From DAIDKA01 sp036521075 (GTDB lineage Bacteria; Pseudomonadota; Gammaproteobacteria; Steroidobacterales; Steroidobacteraceae), in the NCBI GenBank assembly GCA_036521075.1, contig DATDIL010000021.1, forward strand, positions 1-64,000: 64,000 nt of DNA, given 5' to 3'. This document shows positions 1-7,646 of this stretch, piece by piece (position 1 is the first letter of the stretch; each line of letters begins with the position of its first letter). Made by a program: the position numbers and the translations under genes. The notes beneath the pieces are model-generated. The model did no database searches. It worked only from the letters and a program-made list of their open reading frames with translations, and was not told where the DNA came from.

Positions 1-1
1 T

Positions 2-733
2 GATTTTCTGTGGCATTCGGCAGGCTATACGCAACCCCATACCGCTGAGCGTGTTCTACCGACAGGTTGCACGAATTTAGTTTTGAGCATCGAGGATTGC
101 GCCCATATTGGTGCTGTGGTTTCGGGTGCGCGTACGGAATCGTTTATTCTGGATACCTCTAGCCGCCTGAGCCTTATGGGAGTGACTTTCAAGCCCGGAG
201 GCGGATATCCATTCTTTGGGGTACCTGCCGGCGAGTTACGGGACCAGAGCGTATCTCTTGATGTCCTCTGGGGGCGTCAATCTCACGAGCTGCATGAACG
301 AATCAATGCGGCACCCAATGCCGCGAGTAGATTCCAACTGCTGGAACATGCGTTACTTGCACGGCTCAACCGCTGCGAAGTCCGCAGTCCGGCGGTTGCG
401 TACGCGATTCATGCGTTTCACGAGTCTGATAAGGTTTCCAGCGTGGGAGCAGTCGTCGAACACACGGGACTCAATCCGCGTCGATTCATTGCGACATTCC
501 GCGATCATGTGGGAGTTACGCCGAAGGCGTTTTGTCGCATCGTGCGTTTTCGGAGAGTCATCGGCTCAATTGGGTCATCGCCGTGTATCGACTGGGCGGA
601 TACGGCTCTGAAGTGCGGGTATTTCGATCAAGCGCATTTCAATCACGACTTTCGCGCATTCGCTGGCATGAGTCCCACTGAGTACGTTCGGAATCGAACT
701 GCCAGTCCCAACCACGTGCGGATTCCAGATTGA
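2..733 (+). CDS. AraC-family transcriptional regulator, 5' partial
   Basis: The reading frame is open from base 2 (the upstream codons read like the conserved N-terminus of this family, including PHTAERVLPTG), so the gene starts before the window and the TTG at 83 is unlikely to be the true start. The C-terminal third carries the double helix-turn-helix of AraC proteins: GLNPRRFIATFRDHVGVTPK for the first part and CGYFDQAHFNHDFRAFAGMS followed by PTEYV for the second. The N-terminal part resembles the AraC-type sensing domain found in single-domain DUF6597 regulators. The next gene, a VOC-fold protein 80 bases downstream on the same strand, is a plausible target. The inducer is unknown. Confidence 0.88.
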   Translation, partial: DFLWHSAGYTQPHTAERVLPTGCTNLVLSIEDCAHIGAVVSGARTESFILDTSSRLSLMGVTFKPGGGYPFFGVPAGELRDQSVSLDVLWGRQSHELHERINAAPNAASRFQLLEHALLARLNRCEVRSPAVAYAIHAFHESDKVSSVGAVVEHTGLNPRRFIATFRDHVGVTPKAFCRIVRFRRVIGSIGSSPCIDWADTALKCGYFDQAHFNHDFRAFAGMSPTEYVRNRTASPNHVRIPD

Positions 734-813
734 CCGCTGGGTAAAATTTTTACAATCAGTGGTGAAGGGTGTCAGTCAATAATCGCGGAACTCGGATGTG
801 AGGGTCGCAACCA

Positions 814-1206
814 ATGTCTTTGTCTATGCAACTCATTACGCCATATCTTCTGTACGAAGATTTGGGCGGCGCGGTGGATTGGCTGGCTAAAGCCTTTGAT
901 TTTCGCCTCCGGCACCCATTGCCCATCGGGAACGCCACGCACGCTGAGATGCAGTTTGGAGAGGCCGTAATATTGATGGGGCATCCGGGGCCTCAGTACC
1001 GAAATCCGAAGCGGCTCGGCCAGGCGACCCAGAATCTCTATATCCGCGTGGTCAATCTGGACAAACACTTTCAGCGCGCCGTGCAAGCGGGGGCCGTAGT
1101 CTTGGAAGAGCCAGCTGATCAGCCTTATGGGGACCGACGCTACGGCGTCGAAGACCCGGAAGGCCATCGCTGGTACTTTGCGGAAACGATTGCGCGTGGA
1201 AACTAG
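814..1206 (+). CDS. VOC family protein (glyoxalase/bleomycin-resistance-like)
   Basis: A 130-residue protein with one vicinal-oxygen-chelate fold of the PhnB/YkcA-like subgroup. It opens with TPYLLYEDLGGAVDWLAKAF, the usual first beta-strand and helix, and ends with VEDPEGHRWYFAE, the conserved last strand (DPxGHxW). Family members dimerise and bind a metal to detoxify or isomerise small molecules, but single-domain members like this one rarely have a proven substrate. The ATG at 814 was chosen because the TPYL strand starts just after it. The last bases overlap a possible GTG start at 1196 of the next gene, suggesting co-transcription. Confidence 0.85.
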   Translation: MSLSMQLITPYLLYEDLGGAVDWLAKAFDFRLRHPLPIGNATHAEMQFGEAVILMGHPGPQYRNPKRLGQATQNLYIRVVNLDKHFQRAVQAGAVVLEEPADQPYGDRRYGVEDPEGHRWYFAETIARGN

Positions 1207-1597
1207 GGACGGTGGTCGCGAGGACGCCGTCCGAGCGGCGTCGCGCGCGCCGATCCGGTGGTTGCGGATTGTACTCGGCGGACTGGCTGCAGAAGCGGGG
1301 CTTTTTATCATCGCCGTCGTGTTCTACCTTCTGCCGAACGGTAGCGCTGAGTTGCTGTATGTGGTTCCGGTGGCATGCCTGTGCATGACTCTGCTTCTCG
1401 GTTTCTGGGTTGCCCGGAAGGCGGGTAGTCTATTTGTCCTTCACGGGACTTTGGTGGGGATCGTTGCTGCGCTTCTTTATATCTCTTTGACTTTGGGAAA
1501 GACCTTGCCCGCAGCCTATCTCGTCTCCCACTTTCTAAAAGTTATCGGTGGTGCGGCGGGGGGATTGATAGCAAAGCATAGGGTAGGTGGAGTCTAA
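1196..1597 (+). CDS. small hypothetical membrane protein
   Basis: About 133 residues with four hydrophobic segments: roughly residues 22-42 (IVLGGLAAEAGLFIIAVVFY), 49-66, 76-97 and 105-126. I place the start at the GTG at 1196, which overlaps the end of the VOC gene by 11 bases; the frame is also open further upstream to an ATG at 1127, but that extension reads out of frame through conserved VOC sequence. The family is not recognised. It probably sits in the inner membrane and is translated with the VOC gene. The start and any function are uncertain. Confidence 0.6.
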   Translation: METRDGGREDAVRAASRAPIRWLRIVLGGLAAEAGLFIIAVVFYLLPNGSAELLYVVPVACLCMTLLLGFWVARKAGSLFVLHGTLVGIVAALLYISLTLGKTLPAAYLVSHFLKVIGGAAGGLIAKHRVGGV

Positions 1598-1938
1598 TTA
1601 GCAGCTGTTCCAGCGAATTGCAGGTTCCGGGCAGGCACTGGGACCGTTCGCCGCGAGGATCGGGCTTCTACGACTGCTGATGCTGTCCCCGGCGTCTGGC
1701 GGCAACGGGTCAAATACAGGCATTGCTGCCTTGAGGTCGGCTGTCCCAAAGCTCGCATTCGCTGCCAAACTTAAGGATCGGTTAAACTGCCCACAGTGAT
1801 GCGGTGGAGTGCCTGCCCACCAGGATCGCTAGGGCACTCGGAAATAGTAAGGCGACAATGACACTTCGTGTCGAGAACCCTTACCGTGATCCATTACCCA
1901 CAGCACGGGATTTAGCATGGGGATTGGCCGTGAAGCAT
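1598..1938. other. intergenic stretch, no gene recognised
   Basis: About 340 bases between the small membrane protein and the end of the minus-strand TonB-C-like gene. I see no open frame with a believable start and composition, no RNA gene and no repeat shared with the rest of the window. A plus-strand open frame beginning at 1804 is a shadow of the minus-strand gene. Confidence 0.4.
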
Positions 1939-2484
1939 TCAGCCCATCACAAGCTTGACGGAGAACGGAAAATCCATGGTGCAGGGTTTGCCGTGACATA
2001 CAGCTGGCTTGTACTTGGCGTGCACCAAGACATAAGCCACGACTCTTGCGGCTGCCACAGAAGAATACTTGACCAATGTGACCTTCGTGCCTTTCCCTTC
2101 CGGGTTTACCGTCACATCGATTATAAATTCACCGTAGACACCGGCGCGCCCAGCTTCGATTGATAGTTGCCTGAAAATGGACGCCATCCCGTCAACTGGG
2201 TAGGGAGGCTCATCGGTATCCGGCATATCCTCGTACTGCGATCGAAATGCGGCGCGGTCCTCCTCAGACAGCTCCGACCACTTTTTGTTGAGTGGGAACC
2301 TCTGCGAACTGGCAATCGTCTTGGGGACCCTTGTACCGGTCTCGGGAACCTCTTCCTTTACGTTCGTGTCGGCAGACCGGCTCTGAGATAACGCCATATC
2401 AGGCGACACAATGACGCAACTCATTAGAATCCAGAACCAGGGTCGCCTCTCACTGCTTTGTTTTCTAAGCATTCCTGACTTCAT
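1939..2484 (-). CDS. secreted or anchored protein with TonB-C-like domain
   Basis: The start is the ATG at 2484, preceded by a purine-rich GGGGGCG at suitable distance; a longer frame upstream is not needed. The 181-residue product has a basic then hydrophobic N-terminus (PWFWILMSCVIVSPDMALSQ) that looks like a signal or anchor. The C-terminal ~80 residues follow the TonB C-terminal pattern: GEFIIDVTVNPEGKGTKVTL, then an alpha region with AYVLVHAKYKPAVCHGKPC, then a last beta strand DFPFSVKLVMG. A proline-rich spacer typical of true TonB is missing, and no ExbB/ExbD genes are nearby, so it may be a TonB-like accessory protein and not an energy transducer. Confidence 0.65.
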   Translation of the reverse strand: MKSGMLRKQSSERRPWFWILMSCVIVSPDMALSQSRSADTNVKEEVPETGTRVPKTIASSQRFPLNKKWSELSEEDRAAFRSQYEDMPDTDEPPYPVDGMASIFRQLSIEAGRAGVYGEFIIDVTVNPEGKGTKVTLVKYSSVAAARVVAYVLVHAKYKPAVCHGKPCTMDFPFSVKLVMG

Positions 2485-2984
2485 AATTACGCCCCCGGAA
2501 TCTCCGCTGGTTGGCGCACCTGGCGGGCTGGACGTTTGACGTACGCGGCTACCCGATGGGTACGATTTATTTTTCTGTAAAATACACCCTGTCGACCAAC
2601 TATGACACCCGATGCTGCGCTTCAGTACTGAATAACTGGATGGGAACGGGCAGTCATTCACGCTTGTGATAGCACGACTGATTGCCACTGACGAAACGCC
2701 CGAAGGGGTAGCTCGGGAGCCGTATAGACCTCACGGCGTCGCTTTCGGAGCCGCCGTCAGACGCTTGGGTGCGGGCCACGACCGGAGCGCCTGGCGGGGT
2801 AGAATGGCCGCCATCGCCAGACGTAATGGGCAGGTACCGGCCCCAACCGGACAGTCGATCGGCCAAACGCGACGCCCGCGAGCGGACACTCGGGAAACGG
2901 CAGCTTCACCCTAGAGGGTGTTGCTGTCGCTGTAGGCCTGTGGCACTTTTGGTGTGCCGACGGAAAGACCGAGGAACTGCGCCG
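2485..2984. other. intergenic stretch, no gene recognised
   Basis: About 500 bases between two divergently oriented secreted-protein genes. Short open frames exist on both strands (for example 2666-2914) but they are Arg/Ala/Gly-rich with no hydrophobic or conserved pattern, as expected of chance frames in GC-rich DNA. The promoters of both flanking genes should lie here; I cannot point to a convincing pair of hexamers. Confidence 0.4.
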
Positions 2985-3905
2985 GTGCCAACGAAGTCAC
3001 GAATCTTTGCAGTCGTCACCATACTGACCGCTCTAGCAGCCCAACTGGCTTGGGCTGCCGATAATGGATCCTCAGCACCCAAGTCAACTAATCGTCCAGC
3101 CGGGGCGTCGTCGGAAACATTGGAGGAAGTCACAGTAACCGCTCACCGTGCGGAACTTGAGAAAAAGGTTTCCAAATTCGTTTACCAGATTGCGCAGCAG
3201 CAAAACTTCGATGAGGGGCTGGCGCGATGGCGTTTGCCCGTGTGTCCGATTGTTGCGGGCATTTTGCCGGAGGAAGAGGAGTTCACACGCAAGCGAATTT
3301 CCGAAATTGCCCACGCGGCCGGCGTGCCACTGGCTATGGAACCGTGTCGTCCCAACCTTCTCGTTTTCGTGACCCGTGATGTGAAACGGTTCTTTTCAGG
3401 GAGGTCCATGCACACCCGCCTAGTCACCTTCAACGGAGCACATCCGTCCGTCATTGACGAGTTCATCAGGACACCTCGGCCGGTGAGGGTCTGGTACAGG
3501 ACGTACATGTCGACTCCCGACGGTGGGTTCCTGGGCAATACGGATCCGACAGACATAGAAGGTCCACCGACGTACGCGCCGGAGACTGCCTATGCCAGAT
3601 TCAACGTGATCTGGGGCATGAGGCAGGTCACGGTGGTGGTAGACCAGGCGCGGCTGCGAGGCGTCTCGCTCGGCCAGTTCGCCGACTATGTCGCCCTGGC
3701 CGGCCTTTCGCAGATCAAGGTGGGCGCCCACCTGGGTGACGCTCCGACCATACTCAAGCTCTTTGATGGTACACCGCAGGCCGGGCCGGACGGCATGAGT
3801 GACTGGGATCGGGCCTTCCTGAAGTCCCTGTATGCAACCGCATCGACTTCGAAGGGCCAGCGGGCCCAAATCGCGCGCCAAGTAGTGCACGAAATTACTC
3901 CCTGA
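2985..3905 (+). CDS. uncharacterised secreted protein with EEVTVTA motif
   Basis: I start at the GTG at 2985 because GAGGA lies ten bases upstream and the protein then begins with a clean signal peptide (IFAVVTILTALAAQLAWAAD). The 306-residue product has a short Ser/Pro linker and then LEEVTVTAHRAELEKKVSKF, which is like the signature before the plug of TonB receptors, but there is no barrel. The rest is a globular domain with Cys residues in WRLPVCPIVAG and AMEPCRPNLLVFVT. Similar orphan proteins occur in Xanthomonadales and sphingomonads with no known role. The C-terminus is complete. Function unknown; export across the inner membrane is likely. Confidence 0.7.
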   Translation: MPTKSRIFAVVTILTALAAQLAWAADNGSSAPKSTNRPAGASSETLEEVTVTAHRAELEKKVSKFVYQIAQQQNFDEGLARWRLPVCPIVAGILPEEEEFTRKRISEIAHAAGVPLAMEPCRPNLLVFVTRDVKRFFSGRSMHTRLVTFNGAHPSVIDEFIRTPRPVRVWYRTYMSTPDGGFLGNTDPTDIEGPPTYAPETAYARFNVIWGMRQVTVVVDQARLRGVSLGQFADYVALAGLSQIKVGAHLGDAPTILKLFDGTPQAGPDGMSDWDRAFLKSLYATASTSKGQRAQIARQVVHEITP

Positions 3906-4022
3906 TGACACTTCAGTATTGCTGATGCCCAAAAGCTGGCGCTTGCGAAGGTCTCGTATGGGTAAAGGATCAGACTATCTACGCAGAAGCGCTCGTGACA
4001 GTCGTTCGCGTCCTGAGGATGT

Positions 4023-4439
4023 ATGATCATTCGATACGACGTAACAGTGGCCGATATGGTCAATGTCATGCGCCGGGCAGCGCGCCGCCGTGAACCGAGA
4101 CTCGACTGGCGATGGCAGCAAAGCATTTTGGCATCTGCACTCCTGACCGTCTTCTTTTTCGGTGGGATTGAAGGTCCTTTCGCTGCTAAAACGTTTGGTT
4201 CGGTCGGCTTCTTCGTGGCGGCGTTTGCGGCCGTGACCCATTCTCAAAGACGGCGTGTGGCGGCGGCTTTCAAGCGTTACGTGGAATCGCAGTATGGGTT
4301 GTCGGCACCTTTCACATTCGAGATCGAGATTACAAGCGCCGGAATGATAGCCAGGCAGCTCGGCCAGCGGGCGAAAAGAGGATGGTCGGTGGAGCGTAGG
4401 GGATTTGGGGCCATCTGTCGGGCTGGCCAGGGACGGTAA
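4023..4439 (+). CDS. YcxB-like membrane protein, probably truncated
   Basis: The 138-residue product starts with a strand (MIIRYDVTVADMVNVM), has two hydrophobic segments around residues 32-45 and 57-70, and then a beta-rich region with the FTFEIEITSAGM pattern seen in YcxB-like proteins. Family members usually run to about 160-180 residues, ending in a strand with a conserved Pro-Lys-Arg motif. Here the sequence turns into an Arg/Gly-rich tail after residue ~122 and stops. The tail lies at a suspected deletion scar just before the permease genes, so the gene is probably a 3'-truncated remnant. Confidence 0.55.
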   Translation: MIIRYDVTVADMVNVMRRAARRREPRLDWRWQQSILASALLTVFFFGGIEGPFAAKTFGSVGFFVAAFAAVTHSQRRRVAAAFKRYVESQYGLSAPFTFEIEITSAGMIARQLGQRAKRGWSVERRGFGAICRAGQGR

Positions 4440-4552
4440 GTTCCAGCGTCTCAAATGGGGGAACCGGCGGGTCTTACGATTTCATCAACGCAACCTGCGC
4501 TGTGGGCAGCGGCGCGATCGGTGCAACAGTGGGAGCCGCACGAGGAATCGGC
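4439..4552 (+). pseudogene. remnant of a double-glycine bacteriocin-type peptide gene
   Basis: In the frame of the downstream permease but ahead of its ATG, these codons read VSNGGTGGSYDF, then INATCAVGSGAIGATVGAAR and GIG. The shape (a VSxGG-like leader end, a Cys, then a Gly/Ala-rich helix with GxxxG spacing) is like the core of small double-glycine peptides secreted by peptide ABC transporters. There is no start codon in frame; the frame opens only at 4400, just after a stop, inside the damaged YcxB end. I read it as a peptide gene that lost its leader. This is pattern recognition only and could be a chance open frame. Confidence 0.35.
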
Positions 4553-5872
4553 ATGCTCGGATACAACCTTGAGCTGGCGCTGCGCGGATTAAGGCGCCAT
4601 CCGCGCACCACTGTATTGGTAGTGCTGACGATGGCGCTGGGTCTTGCCTCGGCGATGAGCACGCTTACGTTACTGCACGTGCTGTCTGCCGATCCATTGC
4701 CGGGAATCAGCCAGCATCTCTATTTGGGCTGGGTGGATTCGCGTCAGATGCCAAATGTAGGCGAGTCGGACCATCTAGGTGGCACCACCGTGCCACACCT
4801 GATGAAACTCGCTGATGCGCTGGCACTCGTGGTGGCGCATCGTGCTCAGCGCCAGGCGATGGTCACCACATTTTTGCAAAACGTCCAAACCCTGGATAAC
4901 AAAAGCCAGGGCAGTCAGGTTGGCTTGGCGGCAAGTAGTGAGCTGTTCCCGATGTTCGGGATTCCGCTGCGGCACGGCCGCTACTGGAGCGCTCAGGAGG
5001 ATGCCGCACACACCCCGGTGGTCGTGATCAGCGCAGAGCTCAGCCAGAAATTGTTTGGCACGGATGATGGCGTGGGCCGCAGCGTACGCATCGGCAGCAA
5101 GCTCTTTCGCATCATCGGAATCAGTGCCCGATGGGCGCCTCAGCCGCACTTCTATGGTCTGGACATGTGGAGCTTCGGTGACAATGCCGAAGGCTTGTTT
5201 CTGCCGGTGACGGCCTTGCTGGACGCTGGCCTTGGCCCATTCACGCCCGGTGACTGTGACCGTGATGCCAATGCTTCGTTTGGCAAGGTAGATGTGCAGC
5301 ATTGCCGCTGGCTGTCGCTGTGGACGCAGCTGGATACGCCGGCCCAAGTTACGGACTACCGCCAGTTCTTGCTCGACTATGCTCGGTATCAGAAGGCGGC
5401 CGGAGTTTTCGAGCGCGTGGCGGCGGCTCGGCTTTACGGAATGCCTGCCTGGCTGGCGAGCAACTATGTGGTGCCAGACAACGTCCGTTTGAACGTATGG
5501 CTGGCCGGAAGTTTCCTGCTGTTGTGCATGGTCAATGTGGCGGGCTTGCTGGCAGCGCGCTTTCTGCGTCGATCCCCTGAGATCGGCGTGCGTCGGGCAC
5601 TCGGTGCGCCGCGCCGGGCAATCTTTGCGCAGTGCGTTTTGGAAGCCGGACTCGCCGGCGTGCTGGGCGGCGCCTTGGCACTACCACTGACCATGTTTGG
5701 TCTATGGGTGGTGCGACAGCAGAAGCTCGGCTACACCGATCTGGCGCATTTGGATTCGGTGATGTTCGCAAGCATGTTTGTGCTGGCATTGGCGGTGGGT
5801 GTGCTGGTCGGCCTGCTGCCCGCTTGGCGCGCCTGCATCGTGCAGCCGGCTCTACAGCTAAAGGGCGCATAG
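4553..5872 (+). CDS. MacB/FtsX-type ABC permease subunit 1
   Basis: The ATG at 4553 has GAGGA six bases before it; earlier GTG codons in frame belong to the peptide-like sequence. The 439-residue product has the MacB permease layout: one N-terminal membrane helix (about residues 18-42, TTVLVVLTMALGLASAM), a ~230-residue periplasmic domain, then three C-terminal helices around the FtsX motif RSPEIGVRRALGAPRRAIF. Such permeases work with an ATPase and usually an HlyD-like adaptor to export peptides or lipids. Neither partner is encoded here. The second permease starts almost at its stop, so the two likely form a heterodimer. Confidence 0.88.
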   Translation: MLGYNLELALRGLRRHPRTTVLVVLTMALGLASAMSTLTLLHVLSADPLPGISQHLYLGWVDSRQMPNVGESDHLGGTTVPHLMKLADALALVVAHRAQRQAMVTTFLQNVQTLDNKSQGSQVGLAASSELFPMFGIPLRHGRYWSAQEDAAHTPVVVISAELSQKLFGTDDGVGRSVRIGSKLFRIIGISARWAPQPHFYGLDMWSFGDNAEGLFLPVTALLDAGLGPFTPGDCDRDANASFGKVDVQHCRWLSLWTQLDTPAQVTDYRQFLLDYARYQKAAGVFERVAAARLYGMPAWLASNYVVPDNVRLNVWLAGSFLLLCMVNVAGLLAARFLRRSPEIGVRRALGAPRRAIFAQCVLEAGLAGVLGGALALPLTMFGLWVVRQQKLGYTDLAHLDSVMFASMFVLALAVGVLVGLLPAWRACIVQPALQLKGA

Positions 5873-5874
5873 GA

Positions 5875-7119
5875 ATGTTTTCCATGTCGGCGAGTCAGAT
5901 CGCTTCCAGTCTTCGCCGCAACCCGTTGATGCCGTTACTGGTGATCGTGCAGGTAGCCATTGCCTGCGCGATCCTGTGCAATGCCTTTTTCCTGCTCAGC
6001 GAGCGGCTCACGCCAATGCTGGTTCCCAGTGGCATTGCAGCGGGCCAGATCATCGAGGTCGATGAGATCGTGGCCAGCGGGCGTTTGTGGACGGGCGCCG
6101 ATATCGAGGCCGGCACGCAGGCGCTGCGTAACATTCCGGGAGTCGAGAAGGTGGCTCCGGCGATGGGCATTCCGCTGAGCAGCTCAATGCGAGGGTCCGC
6201 GCAACTCCAGGCGGCCGATGGACCCAAGGTTTCGGTGGATGTATTCATGGGCCAGAACATGCTCGATGCGCTTGGCCTGCAACTGGCAGAAGGTCGTGAT
6301 TTTCAACCGAGCGATTATCGCGATTTTGATGTTCGCAACAGCAACGGGCACACCTTGCAATCCATCATCATTACGCAGGCATTGGCTGCCAAGCTGTTCA
6401 CCTCCGGCCATGCGTTGGGACAATCTCTGCGCAACCCGGACTCAAAAGATGGGCGCAGCTATCACGTGGTCGGCATAGTGCGTCACCTACTGCGGTATCA
6501 GCTGGACAACGCTACAAATGGCCGCGCGGAGTACGCGATACTGCTCCCGGTGCATATCGTCGGTACGCCCATTCTCGGCTATGTGATTCGCGCGCAAGCC
6601 GCGCAGCGGTCTCGTGTTCTTAAGGCTGTTCCCGATGCATTGGCCAAGGCGTTTGGCAGCGCTCTCATGCCGGGGATCTCCATTAGCGCCAACACGTTCG
6701 AGTCGCTGCGCGATAGCGTGTTCAGCAGCTGGCGCGCAGCCGTCTGGTTGCTTGGCACGGTGTGCTTGGTCGTGGCGGTAGTCACGGCGATAGGCATCAT
6801 GGGGCTGATGGGTTACTGGGTACAGCAGCGCACGCGGCAAGTGGGTATACGCCGTGCACTGGGCGCCCGCCGACGGGATATCCTGGGTTACTTCCTCGCC
6901 GAGAACATGTTGATCATCGGATTCGGTGTGCTGCTGGGGATGCTGGCCGCGTTCGCCATCAATCTGTACCTGGTGCGTCATTACGAGCTGGGGCGCCTGC
7001 CCTGGATTTATCTGCCGGTCGGTGCCGTGACACTGTGGCTGATGGGCCAGCTGGCCGTGCTGGGCCCTGCGCTGTTCGCGGCGGCGGTGCCCCCTGCGGT
7101 GGCGACCCGCAGTGTATGA
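5875..7119 (+). CDS. MacB/FtsX-type ABC permease subunit 2
   Basis: A second permease of 414 residues with the same architecture: an N-terminal helix (LMPLLVIVQVAIACAILCNA), a periplasmic domain containing SIIITQALAAKLF, and three C-terminal helices around RTRQVGIRRALGARRRDIL. It begins two bases after the stop of subunit 1. The start may be the ATG at 5875 or the one at 5884; AGGA at 5871 is better spaced for 5884. No ATPase follows, and the next 50 bases lead into the dusA array. The pair may be an orphan left after loss of the nucleotide-binding and adaptor genes, or may use an ATPase encoded elsewhere. Confidence 0.88.
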   Translation: MFSMSASQIASSLRRNPLMPLLVIVQVAIACAILCNAFFLLSERLTPMLVPSGIAAGQIIEVDEIVASGRLWTGADIEAGTQALRNIPGVEKVAPAMGIPLSSSMRGSAQLQAADGPKVSVDVFMGQNMLDALGLQLAEGRDFQPSDYRDFDVRNSNGHTLQSIIITQALAAKLFTSGHALGQSLRNPDSKDGRSYHVVGIVRHLLRYQLDNATNGRAEYAILLPVHIVGTPILGYVIRAQAAQRSRVLKAVPDALAKAFGSALMPGISISANTFESLRDSVFSSWRAAVWLLGTVCLVVAVVTAIGIMGLMGYWVQQRTRQVGIRRALGARRRDILGYFLAENMLIIGFGVLLGMLAAFAINLYLVRHYELGRLPWIYLPVGAVTLWLMGQLAVLGPALFAAAVPPAVATRSV

Positions 7120-7173
7120 GCGCAATTGTCTTGCCTACCCGTTGATTGGGTTGCGCTGCAGCCTGAGGGACGG

Positions 7174-7371
7174 TCAATCGGGGCAGGATAGCCAACCGGC
7201 GGCTGTCTGATTCAATCGGCGTCGTTGGTCGTCATCATTCGGCCGTTCGATTCTCACGCGATGACCCTCCTGCTGGACCAGCGTTGTCCCCCGACGGATG
7301 CGAATGATCGCGGTGTATCGGGTAGAACCGTCGGCCTGCCGGCGTGCCCGTATCTGTGAATGCCCATACAT
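7174..7371 (-). pseudogene. 5' remnant of a dusA-type phage integrase
   Basis: Read on the minus strand, about residues 6-38 of this frame (QIRARRQADGSTRYTAIIRI onward) match the start of the longer integrase at 12397-13116 (QIRARRQADGSTRCTAIIRI); beyond that the sequence is unrelated and stops. Only the N-terminal SAM-like arm region survives, none of the catalytic domain. It lies directly beside a dusA 5' fragment in opposite orientation, the same arrangement as the other integrase beside intact dusA. Compared with that copy, about 70 bases between the integrase and dusA starts are missing here, fusing the two. Confidence 0.75.
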
Positions 7372-7506
7372 CCCGCAAAAACGCCAGACTATAAAATGCC
7401 TGTAAAAGCAGGCGTTTCTGCCAATTTTTACCGAGAAAGACTTGATCGGCGGATCTCTGTCACCCCCATGATGGATTGGATCGACAAAGCCACGTCTGCC
7501 TCGTAG
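7360..7506 (+). pseudogene. dusA': dusA 5' fragment, copy A (attachment-site remnant)
   Basis: A 48-codon frame that begins MPIHPAKTPDYKMPVKAGVS and continues to RERLDRRISVTPMMDW before an early stop. It lines up codon for codon with the first ~42 codons of intact dusA at 13189 (MPINPAETPESETP... LDRRVSVAPMMDW). After the conserved ATGATGGATTGG (7468) the sequence leaves dusA. This is what integration into the dusA 5' end leaves behind: the target's own N-terminus separated from the rest of the gene. It has an ATG but no visible ribosome-binding site. Confidence 0.85.
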
Positions 7507-7646
7507 ATCAGCAGCTTAGGGGCTCCGGGAAAGGCTTGTCTGCTTTACGTCACCTCGAATTGGCCGTTGTAACGCCGCAAGCCGCAGCGTTCTTTGACCC
7601 TGTACAACAAGAATGGTGGGAATGGGCAATGAAAACTTCAATGGCG
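7443..7646 (+). repeat. long direct repeat, copy 1
   Basis: About 200 bases, from the dusA core through a shared flank to ATGAAAACTTCAATGGCG, are repeated with high identity at 9329-9551. The flank includes a TTGACC -35 hexamer and the ribosome-binding site and first codons of the antitoxin gene that is intact in copy 2. Copy 1 lacks exactly one 21-base unit present in copy 2, and with it the -10 hexamer. After the shared ATG the two copies diverge; a 40-codon frame at 7629-7751 is a dead end and not a recognisable protein. Confidence 0.85.

Noticed and set aside
764..777. GAAGGGTGTCAGTC matches 14 bases of the dusA start (13277-13290)
   Set aside because: The match stops before the ATGATGGATTGG core and nothing dusA-like flanks it, so I do not count it as the left end of the array.
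1804..2163. Plus-strand open frame of 119 codons
   Set aside because: It lies antisense to the TonB-C-like gene, whose protein pattern is much better.
2666..2914. Plus-strand open frame of 82 codons, and a minus-strand one at 2654-2866
   Set aside because: Both are Arg/Gly/Ala-rich without conserved or hydrophobic pattern; typical chance frames in GC-rich DNA.
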